Of a DNA stretch of 64,000 nucleotides, positions 17,648 through 25,976 are shown in pieces. Under the pieces are notes generated by a model. The model was given only the letters and a program-made list of their open reading frames with translations. It did not search any database and was not told the DNA's origin. The stretch is taken from NCBI GenBank assembly GCA_029961745.1, contig CP124680.1, positions 1,612,001 through 1,676,000 on the forward strand, given 5' to 3'. Within the stretch, counting starts at the first letter, position 1; each line of letters opens with the position of its first letter. Source of the stretch: Nocardioides sp. L-11A. GTDB lineage: Bacteria > Actinomycetota > Actinomycetes > Propionibacteriales > Nocardioidaceae. Made by a program: the position numbers and the translations under genes.

Positions 17648-18883
17648 GTGAGCGTCGTGCCGGAGGGGAGCTGGGAGCGCCGGCTCGGCTACCTGCCGCT
17701 GGGTCTGCTCGGCGTGGCCGCCGCGGTGGCCCTGGCCACCGGTCCCGCCCGGGGCGGGGCCACGTCCTGGCCGGACCTGGTCCCCCTGCTGGTGCTGCTG
17801 GTGCTGACGACCGGCTGGCTCCTGTGGTGGCTGCACCGTGCGCCCACCCTGCTGTCGTACGCCGTCCGCGGGCTGCTGGCGCTCGGGCTGACCCTGCTCG
17901 ACCCGTTGTTCTGCATCTTCGCCTGGATCGGCTTCGCCGATGCCGTCGAGGTCTTCCCCCGTCGCGGGCTGTGGCTCGGGATCGGTGCGACCGCCGTGAC
18001 GATGGCACTCGGCCAGTCCGGTGGCGCGCCGTGGAGCTCGACCCAGCAGACGGTGTTCTTCGTCCTCCTGGTCCTCGTGAACTTCGGCCTGGCCTACCTG
18101 ATGGGGCGCTACGCCGTGCATGCCGAGCGCACGAGCATCGAGCGCAAGGAGGCGATCGTCGAGCTGGAGCGGGTTAACGCCAGCCTGGAGCGGGCCCTCG
18201 CGGAGAACACGGAGCTCCAGGAGACCGTCGTCGCCCAGGCCCGAGCTGCCGGCGTCCAGGACGAGCGGCAGCGCCTGGCCCGGGAGATCCACGACACCAT
18301 CGCGCAGGCCCTCGCCGGCGTGGTCGCGCAGTTGCAGGCGGCCCGGGAGGACGAGGATCCCGCGGCCGGCCGCCGCCGGGTCGACCGGGCGGCCGCGTTG
18401 GCCCGCGACGCGCTGGTCGAGGCCCGGCGCTCGATGCTGGACCTGGTGCCCGCCCCACTCGCGGAGCGCCCGCTCGCCGACGCCGTCGCGCTCCTCGTCG
18501 AGGACTGGGCAGCCCACCGTCCCGCCGACGCGCCCGTGGTCGCCGACGCCGTCGTCACCGGTGAGGTGCGACCGCTGCACGCCGAGCTGGAGGCCACCGT
18601 GTTGCGGATCGCCCAGGAGGCGCTGTCCAATGTCGCCCAGCATGCCGGCGCCCGCCGGGTCGCGGTCACGCTGAGCTACTTCGACGACGAGATCGTGCTC
18701 GACGTACGCGACGACGGCGCCGGCTTCGACCCCGGGACCCCCTCCGGGCCGACGTCGTTCGGCCTGCGCGGGATGCGCCAGCGGGCCGAGCGGCTCGCCG
18801 GCTTCCTCGACGTGGAGGCCGAGCCCGGCGGCGGCACAGCCGTGTCCGTCCGGCTGCCCGCACTCGAGAGGGGCGCGGCGTGA
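17648..18883 (+). CDS. Sensor histidine kinase (HisKA_3/NarL-system type)
   Basis: A kinase of about 411 residues. The N-terminal part holds about five membrane helices with very short loops, so it probably senses within or at the membrane. A coiled-coil segment follows (about 155-200), then the HisKA_3 phosphoacceptor block RQRLAREIHDTIAQALAG with the target histidine, and an HATPase region with DVRDDGAGFDP and FGLRGMRQRAERL. The start is taken as the GTG at 17648; 17657 is an alternative. It overlaps the response regulator (GTGA) and follows the ABC permease by 34 nt, the arrangement of LiaRS/BceRS-like stress sensors that control a neighbouring exporter. Confidence 0.88.
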   Translation: MSVVPEGSWERRLGYLPLGLLGVAAAVALATGPARGGATSWPDLVPLLVLLVLTTGWLLWWLHRAPTLLSYAVRGLLALGLTLLDPLFCIFAWIGFADAVEVFPRRGLWLGIGATAVTMALGQSGGAPWSSTQQTVFFVLLVLVNFGLAYLMGRYAVHAERTSIERKEAIVELERVNASLERALAENTELQETVVAQARAAGVQDERQRLAREIHDTIAQALAGVVAQLQAAREDEDPAAGRRRVDRAAALARDALVEARRSMLDLVPAPLAERPLADAVALLVEDWAAHRPADAPVVADAVVTGEVRPLHAELEATVLRIAQEALSNVAQHAGARRVAVTLSYFDDEIVLDVRDDGAGFDPGTPSGPTSFGLRGMRQRAERLAGFLDVEAEPGGGTAVSVRLPALERGAA

Positions 18884-19503
18884 TCCGGATCCTGGTCGTC
18901 GACGACCACCCGGTCGTCCGCGACGGGGTCGCCGCCACCCTCGCGGCCGTGTCGGACTTCGAGGTCGTCGGCCAGGCCGGCGACGGGCCGGCGGCCGTGG
19001 AGCTCACCGCGTCCCTGCGGCCCGACGTCGTCGTCCTCGACCTGCGGATGCCGGGCGGCAGCGGTGTCGACGCGGTCCGCGAGATGCGGCGGCGGCACCT
19101 GTCCGCCGCCGTGCTCGTGCTCACCACCTACGACACGGACTCCGACACGGTCGCCGCGATCGAGGCGGGCGCCACCGGCTACCTCCTCAAGGACGCGCCG
19201 GTCGAGACCCTGGTCGCGGGGGTGCGGGCCACGGCGGCGGGGGAGACGGTGCTCTCGCCGGCGGTCGCCACCCGGCTCGCCTCGCACGTGCGCCGGCCCG
19301 CGCGGACCGCGGCGCTCAGCGCGCGCGAACGGGAGGTGCTGACTCTGGTCGCCCGGGGCACCGCCAACCGGGCGATCGCCCGCGAGCTGTTCGTCAGTGA
19401 GGCGACGGTGAAGACCCATCTCGCCCACGTCTACGAGAAGCTCGGCGTCGCCGACCGTGCTGCCGCCGTCGCGGTGGCCTACGAGCGTGGGATCCTCGGC
19501 TAG
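18880..19503 (+). CDS. LuxR/NarL-family response regulator
   Basis: A 207-residue regulator. The receiver domain has the acidic pair in LVVDDHPVV, the phosphoacceptor Asp in VVVLDLRMPGGSG, and the conserved Lys in GYLLKDAP. The C-terminal LuxR HTH reads LSAREREVLTLVARGTANRA and KTHLAHVYEKLGV. It starts with a GTG overlapping the kinase stop codon. Its TAG stop shares the palindrome CTAG with the stop of the convergent amidohydrolase gene, so no spacer is left between them. Confidence 0.93.
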   Translation: MIRILVVDDHPVVRDGVAATLAAVSDFEVVGQAGDGPAAVELTASLRPDVVVLDLRMPGGSGVDAVREMRRRHLSAAVLVLTTYDTDSDTVAAIEAGATGYLLKDAPVETLVAGVRATAAGETVLSPAVATRLASHVRRPARTAALSAREREVLTLVARGTANRAIARELFVSEATVKTHLAHVYEKLGVADRAAAVAVAYERGILG

Positions 19504-20348
19504 ATCCGGTACGCCGCGGCGGCGTTCTCGCCCCAGAACCGCGCCTGGTCGGCGGGGGACGCCTCGCCGACGACCGCCCGCAGCGAGGCGACGAGCTGCG
19601 CGAACGAGCCGCCCATCGTCTCGATCGGCATGTTCGACCCGAACATCACGCGCTCCCAGCCGAGCTGGTCGACGGCGAACTCCAGCCACGGGCGCAGGCT
19701 CGGCTCGGTGACGTCCAGGGTGGCCATGCCGAGTCCGGACAGCTTGCACGGCGCCGAGGTCGCCGCGGCGAAGGCCCGGACCGCCTCCTGCCACTCGGCG
19801 CGGCCGGTGGCGTCGATGCTGCTGGGCCAGCCGGTGTGCTCGAGCACCACCGACAGCTCCGGGAAGCGCTCGAGCCGCCGCAGCCAGGGCGTCATCGCCT
19901 CGGGGTTGATCACCAGGTCGAAGACCAGGCCCCGTTCGTCGAGCCAGCCGAGCACCGTGTCGGCGGCGGGGGAGTCGGGGTCGAAGCCGTAGAGCACGCG
20001 GACCCCGCGGAAGCGGGGGCTCGCGGCCTGGGCCTCCAGCTCCGCCCGGATGTCGGCGGCGCTGCCCCCGGGGTCGACGGTGCCGACCACGGCGAGGTCG
20101 AGGCCGTGCGCGTCGGCCGTCTCGTCCAACCAGGCCGCCTCGGCCAGGTGGGCGCCCGGCTTCGTGGTCGCGGAGACGTGGACGAAGGCGTCGACGACCA
20201 GCTCCCCGGCCGCCGCGCGGTAGGCGTCCAGCGAGAAGTCGCGGTACAGATCGGGCTTCTGCAGGCTCTCCGCCCAGGCCGACAGGCCGGGGTACCAGTC
20301 GTGCGCGGTGATGTCGATCAGGTGCATGTGGGAGTCGACGACTCTCAT
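19500..20348 (-). CDS. Amidohydrolase family metal-dependent hydrolase
   Basis: A 282-residue TIM-barrel hydrolase of the amidohydrolase-2 group (fuconolactonase and pyrone-dicarboxylate hydrolase relatives). The N-terminal metal motif HxH is seen in VVDSHMHLID. Later conserved elements are VLEHTGWP, CKLSGLGM and the final MFGSNMPIE, with the acidic position replaced by Asn in this last motif. It is the last gene of a three-gene minus-strand run after the luciferase-like monooxygenase and the SDR, so it probably opens a lactone or a ring product in the same catabolic route. Substrate unknown. Confidence 0.82.
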   Translation of the reverse strand: MRVVDSHMHLIDITAHDWYPGLSAWAESLQKPDLYRDFSLDAYRAAAGELVVDAFVHVSATTKPGAHLAEAAWLDETADAHGLDLAVVGTVDPGGSAADIRAELEAQAASPRFRGVRVLYGFDPDSPAADTVLGWLDERGLVFDLVINPEAMTPWLRRLERFPELSVVLEHTGWPSSIDATGRAEWQEAVRAFAAATSAPCKLSGLGMATLDVTEPSLRPWLEFAVDQLGWERVMFGSNMPIETMGGSFAQLVASLRAVVGEASPADQARFWGENAAAAYRI

Positions 20349-20383
20349 GGTTCCTCCTCGTGGATGGGGCGTGCGGGGACGGT

Positions 20384-21136
20384 TCAGTGCATGGTGATGC
20401 CGCCGGAGACGCTGATCGTCTGACCGGTGACGTAGCCGGCGCCGGGGCCGAGCAGCCAGGCGATGCAGGCCGCCACCTCGATGGGGGCGCCGAGCCGGCG
20501 GAGCGGGATGCCGCGTAGCAGGCGGTCGAGGTACGCCGGGTCGCCGGCGGTCGCGGCAGCCGACATGGTGCCCTCGAGCGGGCCGGGGCTGACCACGTTG
20601 ACCCGGGTCCGATGGCGGGCGAGCTCCCGGGCCAGGCTCTTCGCCGCGCCCAGCAGCGCGGCTTTGGTGCCGGCGTACGCCACCTCGTGGCCGGCGCCCG
20701 CCCGCGCCGAGTCGGAGGCGACGAAGACGACCGCGCCCGGTGCCGCGGTGAGGGCCGGTAGCAGCAGCTGGGTCAACAGCAGGGGACCGCGCTGGTTGAC
20801 CCGGTACATCAGGTCCCAGTCGGCGGGGTCGGAGTCGGCGAACGGCGCCAGCCGGGTGACCCCGGCGCAGTGCACCAGGCTCAGCGGAGCGGAGCTCGAC
20901 CCGCCCGACCCGTCCGACACCGCCGCGGCCGCCGCGCGGATCGAGGCGTCCCGGGTCAGGTCGAGCGGCAGCGCCGCGACCGGACCCGGCGCCGCGGCGA
21001 CGACCTCGTCGAGCCGGTCGAGCCGCTGGTCGGCCGCGACCACCGCGGTGCCGTCCCGGGCCAGCAGGTGCACCAGTGCCGCGCCGACGTCGCCGGCCGC
21101 GCCGGTGACCAGCACCCGGCCGGGGAGCGCGGTCAC
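20384..21136 (-). CDS. Short-chain dehydrogenase/reductase
   Basis: A 250-residue classical SDR. It has a Rossmann glycine motif TGAAGDVG, a Ser in FVASDSARAG, the catalytic YAGTK pair, and a C-terminal YVTGQTISVSGGITMH typical of FabG-like enzymes. The start GTG overlaps the stop codon of the upstream luciferase-like gene (GTGA), so the two are coupled. It probably oxidises or reduces a hydroxyl or keto group of a monooxygenase product. Confidence 0.88.
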   Translation of the reverse strand: MTALPGRVLVTGAAGDVGAALVHLLARDGTAVVAADQRLDRLDEVVAAAPGPVAALPLDLTRDASIRAAAAAVSDGSGGSSSAPLSLVHCAGVTRLAPFADSDPADWDLMYRVNQRGPLLLTQLLLPALTAAPGAVVFVASDSARAGAGHEVAYAGTKAALLGAAKSLARELARHRTRVNVVSPGPLEGTMSAAATAGDPAYLDRLLRGIPLRRLGAPIEVAACIAWLLGPGAGYVTGQTISVSGGITMH

Positions 21137-22143
21137 CAGGACTGGAGCGTCGGGAGCACGTCGGCCGCGAACCGGCGCAGGCTCTCGATGCCCTCGCCGC
21201 GCAGGTCGATGCCGGGGTGCGGGCCGAACAGCACGAGATCGGTCAGGCCGAGGTCCTTGACGAACGGCTCGAGCACGGCGAGCACGGTCTCCGGGTCGCC
21301 GATCAGCTCGTTGGCGCGGTAGGTGTCGTGCGCGGGCGCGAGGCCGTAGTCCAGGTCCGGGTCGCCGAACTCGCTGCGGATGCGGCGGTAGTAGTCCCAG
21401 CGTTCGAAGTAGAGGTGCTGGTTGCGCTCCCAGACCTGCTCCGGGTCCTCGTCGGTGACGGTGATGCTCCACGGGTTCGAGACCCGGGTCGAGCCGGGCG
21501 CGTGGCCGGCCTCCGCGAGCGCGGCGTGGTAGGCCGCGTGCACCTCGGGGTCGACGGAAGCGCCGGCGAGGTTCGCGCCGTGCCGGCCGGCCCGGGCCGC
21601 CGCGGCGACCGTGGTGGCGGCCACCCACAGCGGCGGGTGCGGCTCCTGGGCCGGGGTCGGCTGCACCTGGAGGCCGGGGATGCGGTGGTACCGGCCGTCG
21701 TACTCGATCTCCTCGCCCGACCAGCCCAGCTTGAGCAGCTCGATCGCCTCCTCCATGCGGGAGGGCCGGGTGCGCGGGTCGAGCCCGAAGGCGGCGTACT
21801 CGGCGATCCGGTGCCCGATGCCGATGCCGACGTCGAGACGGCCGCCCGACAGCTGGTCGAGCACCGCGGTCTCCTGGGCCAGGGCCAGGGGGTGGTGCAG
21901 CGGGGCGACGTAGATGTAGGAGCCGATCCGGGCCGTCGTGGTCCGGCTGATCAGCTGGGACAGGAAGATCGGCACCGAGGGCGCGTAGCCGTCGGCGCTG
22001 AAGAAGTGCTCCTGCACCAGCAGCGAGTCGAACCCGAGGCGCTCGGCCTCGGTGAAGGTCCACAGACAGTCCTCCCACAGGTCGGTCCAGGACTGCTTCC
22101 GGTACGGCGACGCCTTCATCTCCAGGGTGAGCCCTACGCGCAC
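21133..22143 (-). CDS. Luciferase-like (LLM class) flavin-dependent monooxygenase
   Basis: A 336-residue bacterial luciferase-fold oxidoreductase, with FDSLLVQEHFFSADGY, the RLDVGIGIGHR segment and a C-terminal LVLFGPHPGIDL. The start is taken as the GTG at 22143 because AAGGAG lies just upstream; the ATG 30 nt earlier has no ribosome site. FMN or F420 could be the cofactor. It heads the minus-strand run to the SDR and amidohydrolase and is divergent from the LysR regulator gene, whose product is the likely controller. Confidence 0.87.
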   Translation of the reverse strand: MRVGLTLEMKASPYRKQSWTDLWEDCLWTFTEAERLGFDSLLVQEHFFSADGYAPSVPIFLSQLISRTTTARIGSYIYVAPLHHPLALAQETAVLDQLSGGRLDVGIGIGHRIAEYAAFGLDPRTRPSRMEEAIELLKLGWSGEEIEYDGRYHRIPGLQVQPTPAQEPHPPLWVAATTVAAAARAGRHGANLAGASVDPEVHAAYHAALAEAGHAPGSTRVSNPWSITVTDEDPEQVWERNQHLYFERWDYYRRIRSEFGDPDLDYGLAPAHDTYRANELIGDPETVLAVLEPFVKDLGLTDLVLFGPHPGIDLRGEGIESLRRFAADVLPTLQSW

Positions 22144-22222
22144 GGGGTGCTCCTTCTCGTCGGGAGCCTCCATCGTGGTGCGCGGAGCGACGGTCTGCCC
22201 ACGTCCAAGATCATCGTCGATC

Positions 22223-22228
22223 TAGCAT
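22223..22228 (+). promoter_or_regulatory. Leaderless-type -10 element for the LysR gene
   Basis: TAGCAT is followed by 6 nt and the ATG at 22235. The 91-nt divergent region also holds a GATC-N6-GATC repeat near 22209-22222. Confidence 0.5.
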
Positions 22229-22234
22229 GTTCAG

Positions 22235-23137
22235 ATGATGGATCTGACGCTGCGGGATCTCGAGTATGTCGAGATGATCGCCCAGGAGCGGAGCATCACC
22301 CGGGCCGCGGCCCGGCTGCACATGGCGCAGCCGGCGCTGAGCCAGTCGCTGCAGCGCATCGAGCGCCGACTGGGCGTGCGCCTCTTCGAGCGGACCAGCC
22401 GGCACCTCGCCCCGACGCCGGCCGGCGACGTCCTCGCCGCCGAGGCGCGCGACCTCCTCGCCTCGGTGCAGCAGGCGATCGTGCGCACCCGGGTCGCGGG
22501 CGGGCTCCCCGAGGTGCTGCGGGTCCACGTCAGCGAGTCGTCGCTGATCACTCCCCGCCGGATCCTCGCCGCCGCCCGGGCACACGTCCCCGGCGCGGCG
22601 ATCCACCAGACCACGCTGCCGCGGCGCGACGTCGCCGAGAACCTGCTCAACGGCGAGCTGACCCTCGCGGTCGCCGGCTCGATCCGCCGCGCCGGGCTGC
22701 AGAGCGTCAAGGTCCGCGACGAGCGGATCGGCGTCCTGGTCGGCGAGCGGCACCCGCTGGCCGGCGTCGACGTCGTCGGGCCCGCGCAGCTGGCCGACCA
22801 CCCGATCCTCTCCATCGACCCCGAGATGAGCTCCTGGGACGCCTGGGTGACGTCCTACCTCGACGACCACGGCGTCACGGCGCGGTGGTCCAAGGAGGTG
22901 GTCTTCGGGCTGAGCACGGGCAGCGACATCCTGCACGACGCCGACACCGTGATGCTCACGCTCGAGTCGGTCGGTCGCGACCACCTCGACGGGCTGGTCT
23001 GGCGGCCGATGTCACCGGCCCGCTCGGTGCCGTGGTTCCTCACCTACCGCGAGGACAGCCTCCGGGACTCGCCGGCCGTCGCCGCGGTCCTGCGGGTGGT
23101 CCGTCGGCTCGCCCACGACCAGGGCTGGACACCCTGA
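22235..23137 (+). CDS. LysR-family transcriptional regulator
   Basis: A 300-residue LysR protein. The N-terminal HTH is visible in SITRAAARLHMAQPALSQSL with RLGVRLFERTSRHLAPT after it. An effector domain follows from about residue 88. It is transcribed divergently from the luciferase-like operon, the usual geometry for a LysR protein controlling its neighbour. It is convergent with the CoA-transferase gene. Effector unknown. Confidence 0.9.
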   Translation: MMDLTLRDLEYVEMIAQERSITRAAARLHMAQPALSQSLQRIERRLGVRLFERTSRHLAPTPAGDVLAAEARDLLASVQQAIVRTRVAGGLPEVLRVHVSESSLITPRRILAAARAHVPGAAIHQTTLPRRDVAENLLNGELTLAVAGSIRRAGLQSVKVRDERIGVLVGERHPLAGVDVVGPAQLADHPILSIDPEMSSWDAWVTSYLDDHGVTARWSKEVVFGLSTGSDILHDADTVMLTLESVGRDHLDGLVWRPMSPARSVPWFLTYREDSLRDSPAVAAVLRVVRRLAHDQGWTP

Positions 23138-23143
23138 CGGGTC

Positions 23144-23165
23144 GGCTGTCCGGTCCGGATCAGCC
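23144..23165. terminator. Possible bidirectional terminator
   Basis: A hairpin with arms GGCTG and CAGCC and an inner CC/GG pair lies in the 22-nt space between the convergent LysR and CoA-transferase genes. The stem is imperfect and lacks a T tract. Confidence 0.35.
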
Positions 23166-24326
23166 CTGGTCGGTGTCGAGCCAGGCCCGGATCTCGTCGT
23201 TGTGCTGCCCGAGCGTGGGCGGCGCGACGTGCTGCTCACGGCCGCCGGCGTACGCGTTGTCGTCGAAGCGCAGCGTCGGCCCGGGGAGCTGGATGTTGCC
23301 GAGGGTCGTGTGCTCGACGTCGATGAGCAGGCCCTGCGAGAGCGTCTGCTCCCAGGCGTAGACGTCGTCGAGGGTGCGCACCTTGCCCGCCGGCACGCCC
23401 GCGCCGTCGAGCCGGGCCAGGGCCTCCTCGGCGGTGAGGTCGGCGAGCACGCCCTCGACGAGTGCGATCGTCGCGTCGCGGTTGGTCACCCGCTCGGGGT
23501 TGGTCGCGAAACCCGGCGCGGCCGGGTCGATGCCGAACTCGGTGGCGAAGGTCTGCCAGAGCTTCTCCGAGCCGCAGGCGATCTGCACGGGCGCGGTCTT
23601 GGTCGCGAACATGCCGTAGGGCGCGATCGAGGGGTGGTGTCCGCCGGCCAGGCCGGGCACCTCCTTGGCGACCGTCCACTTGGTGCCCTGGAAGGCGTGG
23701 ACGCCGACCATGCCGGCGAGCAGCGAGGTGTGCACCACGCGGCCGCGGCCGGTGCGCTCGCGCTCGTAGAGGGCCGACACCACGCCGTACGCGCCGTTCA
23801 TGCCGGCCAGCAGGTCGGCGATCGGCACGCCGACCTTGGTGGGCTCGGAGAGGCCGGTCAGCGACATCAGGCCGCCCTCGCCCTGGGCGATCTGGTCGAA
23901 GCCGGACCGCTTGGCCTCGGGACCGTCGTGGCCGAAGCCGGTGATCTGCAGGACGATCAGCCGCGGGTTGAGGGCGTGCAGCCGCTCGATCGGGAAGCCG
24001 AGCCGATCGAGGACCCCGACCCGGAAGTTCTCCATCAGCACGTCGGCGCGCTCGACGAGCCGGGCCAGGACGTCCTGGTCGGCGGGGTCCTTGAGGTCGA
24101 GGGTGATCGACTCCTTGTTGCGGTTCGCCGAGAGGAAGTACGTCGACTCGCGCTCGCCCTCCGCCGGGTCCACGAACGGCGGTCCCCAGGTCCGGGTGTC
24201 GTCGCCCGTGGGGCTCTCGACCTTGATCACCCGGGCTCCGAGGTCGCCGAGCATCATCGCCGCATGGGGGCCGGCGAGGGCGCGGGTGAGGTCGAGGACC
24301 AGTACGTCGTCGAGAGGCGCGGTCAT
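23160..24326 (-). CDS. CaiB/BaiF (type III) CoA-transferase
   Basis: A 388-residue formyl-CoA-transferase family protein that moves CoA between carboxylic acids. Family features are VLDLTRALAGPHAAMMLGDL, VIKVESP and PADQDVLARLVERADVLMEN. The likely catalytic aspartate is in VPIADLLAGMNGAYG. The C-terminal domain carries the RLDGAGVPAGKVRTLDDVY segment. It has a leaderless-type -10 (TAGTGT) and a separate dyad upstream. With MaoC next to it and the monooxygenase operon beyond LysR, it probably activates an acid intermediate in a degradation route. Confidence 0.9.
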   Translation of the reverse strand: MTAPLDDVLVLDLTRALAGPHAAMMLGDLGARVIKVESPTGDDTRTWGPPFVDPAEGERESTYFLSANRNKESITLDLKDPADQDVLARLVERADVLMENFRVGVLDRLGFPIERLHALNPRLIVLQITGFGHDGPEAKRSGFDQIAQGEGGLMSLTGLSEPTKVGVPIADLLAGMNGAYGVVSALYERERTGRGRVVHTSLLAGMVGVHAFQGTKWTVAKEVPGLAGGHHPSIAPYGMFATKTAPVQIACGSEKLWQTFATEFGIDPAAPGFATNPERVTNRDATIALVEGVLADLTAEEALARLDGAGVPAGKVRTLDDVYAWEQTLSQGLLIDVEHTTLGNIQLPGPTLRFDDNAYAGGREQHVAPPTLGQHNDEIRAWLDTDQG

Positions 24327-24333
24327 GGAGCCG

Positions 24334-24339
24334 ACACTA
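24334..24339 (-). promoter_or_regulatory. Leaderless-type -10 element for the CoA-transferase gene
   Basis: On the minus strand TAGTGT is followed by 7 nt and the ATG at 24326. Confidence 0.5.
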
Positions 24340-24362
24340 TTGACGAGAGCAAGCCCCGAGAA

Positions 24363-24377
24363 TGGCAGGTTCTGCCA
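24363..24377. promoter_or_regulatory. Candidate operator TGGCAG-GTT-CTGCCA
   Basis: A perfect 15-nt dyad lies 24 nt upstream of the -10 element of the CoA-transferase gene, where an activator or repressor would bind near the -35 region. It could alternatively be a weak terminator for the MaoC gene, which ends at 24393. Confidence 0.4.
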
Positions 24378-24392
24378 AGAGATGTGCCTCGA

Positions 24393-24845
24393 TCAGGGCA
24401 GGAGCAGCACGACGGTCTCGGCCACGGCGGCGGGCTTGTCCTCGCCGTCGATCTCGATGACGTGCTTGAGCGTGACCTGGTAGCCGCTGGGCAGCTCGGC
24501 GACGTCGGCCAGGGTGACCGTGAGCCGGATCCGGCGCCCGACGAGGACCGGGTGGGGGAAGCGCACCTTGTTGACGCCGTAGTTCAGTTTGGCGCCCGGC
24601 GTCTCGAGGCCGAAGATCGACTGACCGAGCCACGGGATCAGCGACAAGGTGAGGTAGCCGTGCGCGATGGTGCCCCCGAACGGGCCGTCCTTCGCCTTCT
24701 CGACGTCGACGTGGATCCACTGGTGGTCACCGGTCGCCTCGGCGAACCCGTCGACCCGCTCCTGGGTGATCTCGACCCAGTCGCCCGTGCCGAGGACCTC
24801 CCCGTTGGCGGCGATCAGCTCGTCGAAGGTGGTGAAGGTCCGCAA
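24393..24845 (-). CDS. MaoC-like (R)-hydratase family protein
   Basis: A 150-residue hotdog-fold protein. The hydratase motif is partly kept as ATGDHQWIHVDVEKA: the Asp and His of the catalytic pair are present, while the usual N-P between them is Q-W. GTIAHGYLTLSL follows, as is typical. It would hydrate an enoyl-CoA. It lies on the same strand just before the CoA-transferase gene and diverges from the adenosine deaminase gene. Confidence 0.87.
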   Translation of the reverse strand: MRTFTTFDELIAANGEVLGTGDWVEITQERVDGFAEATGDHQWIHVDVEKAKDGPFGGTIAHGYLTLSLIPWLGQSIFGLETPGAKLNYGVNKVRFPHPVLVGRRIRLTVTLADVAELPSGYQVTLKHVIEIDGEDKPAAVAETVVLLLP

Positions 24846-24865
24846 GCTCTGCTCCTGATGCTCTC

Positions 24866-24871
24866 TAGTAT
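24866..24871 (+). promoter_or_regulatory. Leaderless-type -10 element for add
   Basis: TAGTAT is followed by 6 nt and the ATG at 24878. Confidence 0.55.
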
Positions 24872-24877
24872 TCGGTC

Positions 24878-25972
24878 ATGGAACCTACACGTGGCCTGCC
24901 GGAGGACCTGCTGCGGGCGGCGCCCAAGGTGCTGCTCCACGACCACCTCGACGGCGGGCTGCGTCCCGCCACCATCGTCGAGCTGGCGGCCGGCATCGAC
25001 CACGCCCTGCCCGAGACCGACGCCGGGGCGCTCGCACGCTGGTTCGCCGAGGCCGCCGACTCGGGCTCCCTTGAGCGCTACCTGGAGACCTTCGCCCACA
25101 CCGTCGGCGTCATGCAGACCGCCGCGGCGCTCACCCGGGTCGCCCGTGAGTGCGTCGAGGACCTGGCCGCCGACGGCGTGGTCTACGCCGAGATCCGCTA
25201 CGCCCCCGAGCTGCACGTCGAGTCCGGACTCGGGCTCGAGGAGGTCGTCGCCGCCGTCCAGCAGGGCTTCGAGGAGGGCATGGCCGCGGCCGCGGCGGCC
25301 GGGAGCCGGATCATCGTCCGGCACCTGCTCACCGCGATGCGCCAGGCCGCCCGCGCCATGGAGATCGCCCAGCTGGCCATCGAGTGGCGTGACCGTGGCG
25401 TCGTCGGCTTCGACATCGCCGGGCCGGAGGCGGGCTACCCGCCCACCCGGTTCATCGACGCGTTTGAGTACCTCCAGCGCGAGAACTCCCACTTCACCAT
25501 CCACGCCGGCGAGGGCTTCGGCCTCCCGTCGATCTGGGAGGCCGTGCAGTGGTGCGGGGCCGACCGGCTCGGTCACGGCGTGCGGATCGTCGACGACATC
25601 ACCGTGGACGAGGCCGGGGTGGCGCGGCTGGGCCGGCTGGCGTCGTACGTCCGGGACAAGCGGATCCCGCTGGAGATGTGCCCGTCGTCCAATGTGCAGA
25701 CCGGCGCGGCGCCCTCGCTCGCCGAGCACCCGATCCGGCTGCTCGCCTCGCTGCGGTTCCGGGTCACCGTCAACACCGACAACCGGCTGATGAGCCGCAC
25801 CTCGCTGAGCCGGGAGTTCGGGCTGCTCGCCGAGACCTTCGGCTACGGCTGGGCCGAGATGGAGTGGCTCACGGTCAACGCGATGAAGTCGGCCTTCATC
25901 CCCTACGACGAGCGCTACCGGCTGATCACCGAGACGATCAAGCCGTGGTACGCCGAGCAGGCCGGTCGCTGA
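24878..25972 (+). CDS. add: Adenosine deaminase
   Basis: A 364-residue zinc-dependent deaminase converting adenosine (and deoxyadenosine) to inosine. Zinc and catalytic motifs in order: HDHLDG (His21, His23), [19 protein letters not shown], and [13 protein letters not shown] (the usual NTDDP is NTDN here). Length and order match bacterial Add. It works in purine salvage upstream of the nucleoside phosphorylase at 58247-59080. Expected to be translated from a leaderless mRNA. Confidence 0.93.
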   Translation: MEPTRGLPEDLLRAAPKVLLHDHLDGGLRPATIVELAAGIDHALPETDAGALARWFAEAADSGSLERYLETFAHTVGVMQTAAALTRVARECVEDLAADGVVYAEIRYAPELHVESGLGLEEVVAAVQQGFEEGMAAAAAAGSRIIVRHLLTAMRQAARAMEIAQLAIEWRDRGVVGFDIAGPEAGYPPTRFIDAFEYLQRENSHFTIHAGEGFGLPSIWEAVQWCGADRLGHGVRIVDDITVDEAGVARLGRLASYVRDKRIPLEMCPSSNVQTGAAPSLAEHPIRLLASLRFRVTVNTDNRLMSRTSLSREFGLLAETFGYGWAEMEWLTVNAMKSAFIPYDERYRLITETIKPWYAEQAGR

Positions 25973-25976
25973 GGGG

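Noticed and set aside
17648..19503. The kinase-regulator pair as the DosS/DosR system for the nar operon
   Set aside because: The kinase has membrane helices and no GAF heme domains, and the pair is coupled to an ABC exporter; nothing links it to the dyad before narK.
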